Shown: piece after piece, positions 11,973 through 12,456 of the stretch
How positions within the stretch are numbered: the stretch's first letter is position 1
Layout of the letters: the number at the start of each line of letters is the position of its first letter
Source of the DNA: JBJTIF01 sp046094825
Lineage (GTDB): Bacteria; Actinomycetota; UBA4738; HRBIN12
Length of the DNA: 12,456 nt
Direction: 5' to 3'
Assembly (NCBI GenBank): GCA_046094825.1
Contig: JBJTIF010000033.1
Coordinates: 1-12,456 of the forward strand
Position numbers and translations under genes: made by a program
Notes under the pieces: generated by a model
Database searches by the model: none
What the model was told of the DNA's origin: nothing
Seen by the model: only the letters and a program-made list of their open reading frames with translations

Positions 11973-12456
11973 CTACGGGTGGCCGACGACCGCGATGCGA
12001 CCGGCGGGCCCGGCCTCGACGACGCCGATCGCGTGCGCGGGGACCCCGCGACGCGTCGCCGCGGCGCGGAACGCCTCTGCGTCCTCCGCGGCGACGAGGA
12101 GCCCGCCCGCCGTCTGGGGATCGGCGAGGACGAGCGCCGCCGCCTCGGGGAGGTCGGGGGCGTCGAGGTGCGGGCGCACGTACGCGAGGTTCCGCGTGCC
12201 GCCGCCGGGGACGACGCCGTCCCCGGCGAGGGCGAGCGCGCCCTCGAGGATCGGCACCGCCGCCGCGTCGACCCGCGCGGCGACGCCGCTCGCCCGGAGC
12301 ATCCCGTGGAGGTGCCCGAGGAGCCCGAACCCGGTGACGTCGGTCGCGCACCGGACCCCGGCCTCCCCCATCGCGGTGGCCGCCTCGGCGTTCGTCGTCG
12401 TCATCGTCGCGGGGGCCGGCGGCCGGGGCGCCGGCCGGCCGGACCCCCCCGGCGCC
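11973..12456 (-). CDS. selD: Selenide, water dikinase (selenophosphate synthetase), C-terminal part; 5' end outside window
   Basis: About 161 C-terminal residues are seen, ending with TAG at 11973-11975. SelD makes selenophosphate from selenide and ATP, the selenium donor for selenocysteine and for 2-selenouridine in tRNA. The family signatures are 'CATDVTGFGLLGHLHGMLRA', 'GVVPGGGTRNLAYV' and 'LADPQTAGGLL' (DPQTSGGLL in most members). The N-terminal half with the catalytic Cys/Sec and Lys lies outside the window, so whether this SelD uses Sec cannot be told. The segment before 'TMTTTN' is unusually Pro/Gly/Arg-rich and falls in the variable linker of the family. No other selenium gene is in the window. 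The ATG at 12402-12404 is internal, not the start. Confidence 0.93.
   Translation of the reverse strand, partial: APGGSGRPAPRPPAPATMTTTNAEAATAMGEAGVRCATDVTGFGLLGHLHGMLRASGVAARVDAAAVPILEGALALAGDGVVPGGGTRNLAYVRPHLDAPDLPEAAALVLADPQTAGGLLVAAEDAEAFRAAATRRGVPAHAIGVVEAGPAGRIAVVGHP

Noticed and set aside
12414..12440. GC-only inverted repeat GGCCGGC...GCCGGCC at the right edge
   Set aside because: It lies within the selD frame in a variable linker and is low-complexity G/C sequence. I could not separate it from chance or from poor assembly at a contig edge.
1..12456. CRISPR arrays, insertion sequences, integrase or att sites, toxin-antitoxin or defence genes
   Set aside because: No spaced direct repeats, transposase motifs, terminal inverted repeats or defence-type domains were seen. 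All sizeable coding frames are accounted for.

Overview
The window is a gene-dense, very GC-rich stretch (roughly 70% or more by eye), with no mobile element, CRISPR array or rRNA, and no gene-free stretch longer than about 80 bp apart from the tRNA and promoter zone. The order murI - metallo-beta-lactamase - rph - rdgB matches the Mycobacterium tuberculosis Rv1338-Rv1341 block. Lipoprotein phosphoesterases and cyclase-type TPR proteins are common in Actinomycetota and Chloroflexota. I therefore infer a high-GC actinobacterium or Chloroflexota-like bacterium, but the sequence alone does not settle the phylum.

Left part (1-2736): the 3' end of a TPR protein, probably the tail of an adenylate/guanylate-cyclase or AAA regulator, meets a convergent MFS transporter fused to a C-terminal cyclic-nucleotide-binding domain. 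Their stop codons overlap. Upstream of the transporter on the same strand is an unrecognised membrane-anchored 191-residue protein, then a divergent tRNA-Leu(UAG).

Middle part (2737-6869): two paralogous lipoprotein phosphoesterases of the phospholipase C / acid phosphatase (AcpA) family lie on the + strand. Between them, on the - strand, is a membrane-anchored protein that reads as a seven-bladed beta-propeller. All three are predicted to act outside the cytoplasmic membrane. The propeller gene and the second phosphoesterase diverge from a 47-bp gap holding a symmetric TANNNTA -10 element inside an inverted repeat, a likely bidirectional promoter.

Right part (6876-12456): one long - strand gene train reads, in transcription order, selD (5' end outside the window), murI, an Rv1339-like metallo-beta-lactamase, rph (RNase PH), rdgB (non-canonical NTP pyrophosphatase), and a 729-residue protein joining a GT-C-type membrane glycosyltransferase region to a thioredoxin-fold domain with a CxxxC motif. 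Junctions inside murI-MBL-rph are overlapping with good Shine-Dalgarno sequences.

The main cross-cutting pattern concerns gene starts. Four genes at likely transcription-unit starts (2757, 5340, 9065, 11948) lack a clear Shine-Dalgarno and instead carry a -10-like hexamer 6-7 nt before the start codon, as expected for leaderless mRNAs. Genes inside transcripts mostly have Shine-Dalgarno sequences. No wholly new defence or mobile system was found. The most unusual items are the glycosyltransferase-redoxin fusion, the bidirectional promoter, the phosphoesterase/propeller cluster, and a possible cAMP circuit (cyclase tail, cNMP-gated transporter, Rv1339-like phosphodiesterase).
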